A DNA stretch of 64,000 nt, from assembly GCF_040066175.1 (NCBI RefSeq), contig NZ_JBEAAM010000015.1, positions 52,819 through 116,818 on the forward strand, read 5' to 3'. Below are positions 61,240-64,000 of this stretch, piece by piece. Source of the DNA: Solimonas sp040066175. Its GTDB lineage: Bacteria; Pseudomonadota; Gammaproteobacteria; Nevskiales; Nevskiaceae. The position numbers were made by a program, and so were the translations under genes. Below the pieces are notes generated by a model that was given only the letters and a program-made list of their open reading frames with translations, was not told the DNA's origin and did no database searches. Position 1 is the stretch's first letter; the number at the start of each line of letters is the position of its first letter.

Positions 61240-61905
61240 CTATTGGCTGCGCCCGCCGAAAGTAATGCCGATCTGCGCGCCGATGTGATTGCTCACCTGC
61301 CCCGCCGATCCGGTCAATGCGAACTCGAAGCCGACGCCGGAACGCCGCACCGCGGTGCTCCAGCCCAGCATCGCCGGCACACCGACGCCGATGTCGTCAC
61401 GGGAATCGGTCTTGCGGTTGTCCGAATAAGACTGCCGCGCGATGCCGATGGCGGCGAACCAGCGCGAATCGGAATCCAGACGACGGCCGATCAGCACCCC
61501 GGTTTCGGTGACGGAGGCCACATCCGGGCTGAACAGATCGAAAAATGCATCGAAGAAGCACGCAAAGAACCAGCAGTCGTCGTCATCCGGCTGTTCCGGT
61601 CCACGCTCGTCCACGAGCAGCGTGTGATGCTGCAAGCGGAAGAACGTCCCGTCGCCTTCGAGGTAATTCAGCGCGACAAAGGCGCCGGCACCCGCATCCA
61701 TGCCGCCGCCGCCCTTGGCGCCCAGACTGAACCACACCCGGTCGTCCGGATTCTGCGCGGCCGGCTTCTTCGACTTGGCCGCCGCGGTCTTCACCGGGAC
61801 CGTTCCGGCAGGCTTGGCGTCCGCCGCTTCAGCCTCCGACATCGCCAGAACAATGCCACAGCATAGCGCCGCCGCGAGCGCGGCTCCTCTTCCCGGCTTC
61901 AACAT
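61240..61905 (-). CDS. small exported beta-barrel-like protein with aromatic Cys-rich loop
   Basis: 221 residues. The signal peptide ends near AEAA (about residue 28). A Lys/Ala/Pro-rich linker leads to strand-like segments (FVALNYLEGDGTFFRLQHHT, RWFAAIGIARQSYSDN) and a C-terminal IGAQIGITFGGRSQ barrel end. A striking loop at 107-125 reads DDDDCWFFACFFDAFFDLF: four aspartates, two cysteines, and eight aromatic residues. ATG at 61905 has AGGAGGGAG upstream. Function unknown. Confidence 0.75.
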   Translation of the reverse strand: MLKPGRGAALAAALCCGIVLAMSEAEAADAKPAGTVPVKTAAAKSKKPAAQNPDDRVWFSLGAKGGGGMDAGAGAFVALNYLEGDGTFFRLQHHTLLVDERGPEQPDDDDCWFFACFFDAFFDLFSPDVASVTETGVLIGRRLDSDSRWFAAIGIARQSYSDNRKTDSRDDIGVGVPAMLGWSTAVRRSGVGFEFALTGSAGQVSNHIGAQIGITFGGRSQ

Positions 61906-61947
61906 GACTCCCTCCTGGTGTGGCCGCGGCGCGGCCATCTTTGTTGA

Positions 61948-63174
61948 CTACTCGAACTCCATGCCGCCGGCCCCCCGGCGCACGGAAAATCCATTGTTCT
62001 GCAGATCGTCATGGATCTGCCGCGCGTGCGCCTCGTCCTGCGCCTCCACCAGCACCTCCAGCGTCGCACTCTTGGCGTGACCGCGATGCAGGCGTTCGTG
62101 GTGGACCTGGACGATGTTGCCGCCGGATTCGCCGATGCGGCCGGCGACGCGCGCGAGAAAGCCGGGCTGGTCCTCGATGTCGATCGACAGCGAGATCAGG
62201 CGCTGCTCGTGCACCAGCTGGCGCAGCAGCACCGAGGCGAGCAGGCGCGTGTCGATGTTGCCGCCGCAGAGGACCAGCCCCACGCAACGACCGGCGAAGC
62301 GTGCCGGATCGGTGAGCAGGGCCGCCAACCCCACCGCACCCGCGCCTTCAACGATGACCTTCTCGATGCTGGCGAGCAGACCGATCGCGCGTTCGATCGC
62401 CGGTTCCTCGACGCGCATCAGCTCGGCGACATGCTCGCGAATGATCTCGATCGTCAGCCTGCCGATGTTCCTGACCGCGATGCCCTCGGCGATGGTCTGC
62501 CCGCCCTTGACCAGCGACGGATCGTTCTGCAACGCCGCGAATGCCGACGGGTAGCCGGCCGATTCGACGCCGACGATGCGCAGCTCGGGCTTGAGCGCAT
62601 GCGCGGCGATCGCCATGCCCGAGATCAGCCCGCCGCCGCCGATCGGCACCACCAGCGTGTCGAGCGACGGCGCCTGTTCGAGCATCTCCAGCGCGACCGT
62701 ACCCTGCCCGGCGATGACGAATGGGTCATCGTATGGGTGCACCAGCGTCATGCCGCGCTGGCCGATCAGCTCCGCTTCGAGAAAGGCCTGCGCGTCCGCC
62801 AGCGTCTCGCCGTGCAGAATCACCTCGCCGCCCAGTTCGCGCGTGTTCCGCACCTTGGTGAACGGCGTGTTCCGCGGCATCACGATCACACTTTTGATCC
62901 CCAGCCGCGTCGCGTGATAGGCCACGCCCTGCGCATGATTGCCGGCCGACATCGCCGCGACCCCGGCGGCCCGCTCGGCCTCGTTCAGATTCGCCAGCTT
63001 GTTGAGCGCGCCGCGCTCCTTGAACGAGGCCGTGAACTGGAAGTTCTCGAACTTGAGCCAGACCTCGGCGCCGGTGATCTTGGACAGCACGCGCGAGTGC
63101 GTGCACGGCGTGCGCACCACCTGACCTTCGAGCACCCGCTGTGCGCGGCGCAGGTCTTCGAGTGTCACCGACAT
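61948..63174 (-). CDS. ilvA: threonine ammonia-lyase with ACT domain
   Basis: PLP enzyme that deaminates threonine to 2-oxobutyrate, feeding isoleucine or catabolism. 408 residues with the PLP lysine K52 in FTASFKERGALNKL, the glycine-rich VPIGGGGLISGM and a C-terminal ACT domain (LSIDIEDQPGFLARVAGRIG, about 325-400). The length fits the short one-ACT form. The ATG at 63174 gives the usual N-terminus MSVTLEDLRRAQ. The DUF4124 gene ends 4 bases upstream. Confidence 0.93.
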   Translation of the reverse strand: MSVTLEDLRRAQRVLEGQVVRTPCTHSRVLSKITGAEVWLKFENFQFTASFKERGALNKLANLNEAERAAGVAAMSAGNHAQGVAYHATRLGIKSVIVMPRNTPFTKVRNTRELGGEVILHGETLADAQAFLEAELIGQRGMTLVHPYDDPFVIAGQGTVALEMLEQAPSLDTLVVPIGGGGLISGMAIAAHALKPELRIVGVESAGYPSAFAALQNDPSLVKGGQTIAEGIAVRNIGRLTIEIIREHVAELMRVEEPAIERAIGLLASIEKVIVEGAGAVGLAALLTDPARFAGRCVGLVLCGGNIDTRLLASVLLRQLVHEQRLISLSIDIEDQPGFLARVAGRIGESGGNIVQVHHERLHRGHAKSATLEVLVEAQDEAHARQIHDDLQNNGFSVRRGAGGMEFE

Positions 63175-63178
63175 CGGC

Positions 63179-63721
63179 TCACCTGCTCTCCTTGCGCGTG
63201 CGCACCGCACTGACCTGTCCACCGATGAAGGTCACATGCAGTCGCCGGCCGTCGCTCAGCACGTAACTCCAGGTTTCACGATCGCCGTCCTTGCCACGGC
63301 TGTGCGACACCACCGCCGGCTCACCATGCAGGCGCCGAACCTCGTCGGCACTCATACCCGGGGCCACCTCTCCGGCATTGCGCGCGGCCCGCAGGCGCTC
63401 CTCGTCCGCCTTGCGCCGCTCGTGTTCCTGCAGCCAGTCCGCATCGGCCTTGTCGCGTGCGCTGCGCGCGCTGCGCTGGCGCGCCTCCGCCTCGCCCAGC
63501 AGATCCGCCTTCGGACCGGCCGGCAGAACCACCGGGTCGGGCAGATCCACGGCCTGCGCCTGCGGGCTACAGGGCCTGTCCGTGAAACGAATGCTGCCGT
63601 TCTGTTCGCAGCGATACACCTCGGCGCGCGCAGCCTGCACGTTGAGCAGCGCTGCCGCCAGCCAGACCGAGCCGAGCAGGCCATCGAGGCACATACGACG
63701 CGAACGGCGACGTGGAATCAT
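63179..63721 (-). CDS. DUF4124-domain exported protein with BamE-like C-terminus
   Basis: 180 residues. The N-terminal signal region is followed by AEVYRCEQNGSIRFTDRPCS, the DUF4124 motif with two cysteines. A charged helix (KADADWLQEHERRKADEERL) leads to PGMSADEVRRLHGEPAVV, YVLSDGRRLHVTFIGG, a BamE/SmpA-like fold. I chose the ATG at 63721; one at 63757 adds twelve residues. Function unknown. Confidence 0.78.
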   Translation of the reverse strand: MIPRRRSRRMCLDGLLGSVWLAAALLNVQAARAEVYRCEQNGSIRFTDRPCSPQAQAVDLPDPVVLPAGPKADLLGEAEARQRSARSARDKADADWLQEHERRKADEERLRAARNAGEVAPGMSADEVRRLHGEPAVVSHSRGKDGDRETWSYVLSDGRRLHVTFIGGQVSAVRTRKESR

Positions 63722-63957
63722 GCAGCGATTATGCGACGCCGCCACCGTGCACCGCATCGGGGCTTTCCCCCGGACCGTGATCGCGTGCGCAGTCCGGCGA
63801 TTCGGCCACCACCAAGTGCTGCGCTAGCTTTCGCCACCGGACCGTGCAGTCTGAGTGCGCGGCCTGGCAATCACCGTGAATAGTCAGCAGGACCTGCGAT
63901 TCGGAGTCCTTTCCAATCCAGAGATGAGCCTGAAGGGCGGGTCTGAGTGAGGGGCTG

Positions 63958-64000
63958 TCAGGCGGCGGGACGCTGGGCTTTGCTGATGGAAAGGAACAAC
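63958..64000 (-). other. possible C-terminal end of a gene cut by the window edge
   Basis: A minus-strand frame reads LFLSISKAQRPAA then stop at 63958, entering from beyond the window. It is too short to judge. The rest of 63722-64000 shows no clear gene, only two copies of CCGGACCGTG (near 63770 and 63838). Confidence 0.2.

Noticed and set aside
63875..63949. A 24-codon plus-strand frame (GTG start) near the right end
   Set aside because: Too short, no ribosome site, no family resemblance.

Overview
The window is a compact, GC-rich bacterial chromosome segment with about 55 protein genes, two tRNA genes and no stretch over 300 bases without a gene. Gene content and order point to a gammaproteobacterium. 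The minus-strand run queG/nnrD-tsaE-amiC-mutL-miaA, then hfq-hflX-hflK-hflC-DUF2065-hisZ-purA, then rnr-rlmB-rpsF-rpsR-rplI-dnaB-alr, follows the order known from Pseudomonas and relatives. The presence of HisZ and an endonuclease-type MutL argues against an enteric. A Nevskiales or Xanthomonadales-type organism is my guess, not a proof. I saw no phage, insertion sequence or CRISPR array.

Layout. 1-3.6 kb: hom (cut by the edge), alaC, a thioredoxin and ffh. 3.7-8.1 kb: a metallo-beta-lactamase-fold protein, a CcsA/YpjD membrane protein, a CorC-type CBS transporter and radA. 8.1-12.7 kb: a plus-strand signalling cluster made of a CHASE2 Ser/Thr kinase, a PP2C phosphatase, an FHA protein and a tiny lipoprotein ending in a TonB-plug-like motif. 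12.7-27.1 kb: the conserved housekeeping run from alr back to hfq, interrupted by an OmpA-type lipoprotein and tRNA-Leu. 27.3-33.7 kb: a TetR/TolC/MFP/RND efflux operon placed between hfq and miaA, next to tRNA-Arg. 34-43 kb: miaA, mutL, amiC, tsaE, nnrD, queG, pgi. 43-50 kb: an M23 protein translationally coupled to a four-PAS histidine kinase, then thrS and gltX. 50-57 kb: a composite PTPS-like protein, a Tyr/His-repeat lipoprotein, a stand-alone hisI, comEC and lolDC. 57-64 kb: putrescine synthesis from agmatine (aguA-aguB), an acyl-CoA dehydrogenase, several small exported proteins and a threonine ammonia-lyase.

How the genes work together. Most of the window is translation, RNA processing, replication and cell-wall housekeeping. 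The less ordinary parts are the phospho-signalling cluster (8-12.7 kb), the efflux insertion, the PAS kinase/M23 pair, the PTPS-like protein whose catalytic motifs are split between two halves, and several intergenic inverted or tandem word repeats. All functions are read from sequence motifs and remembered family features. No search was run.
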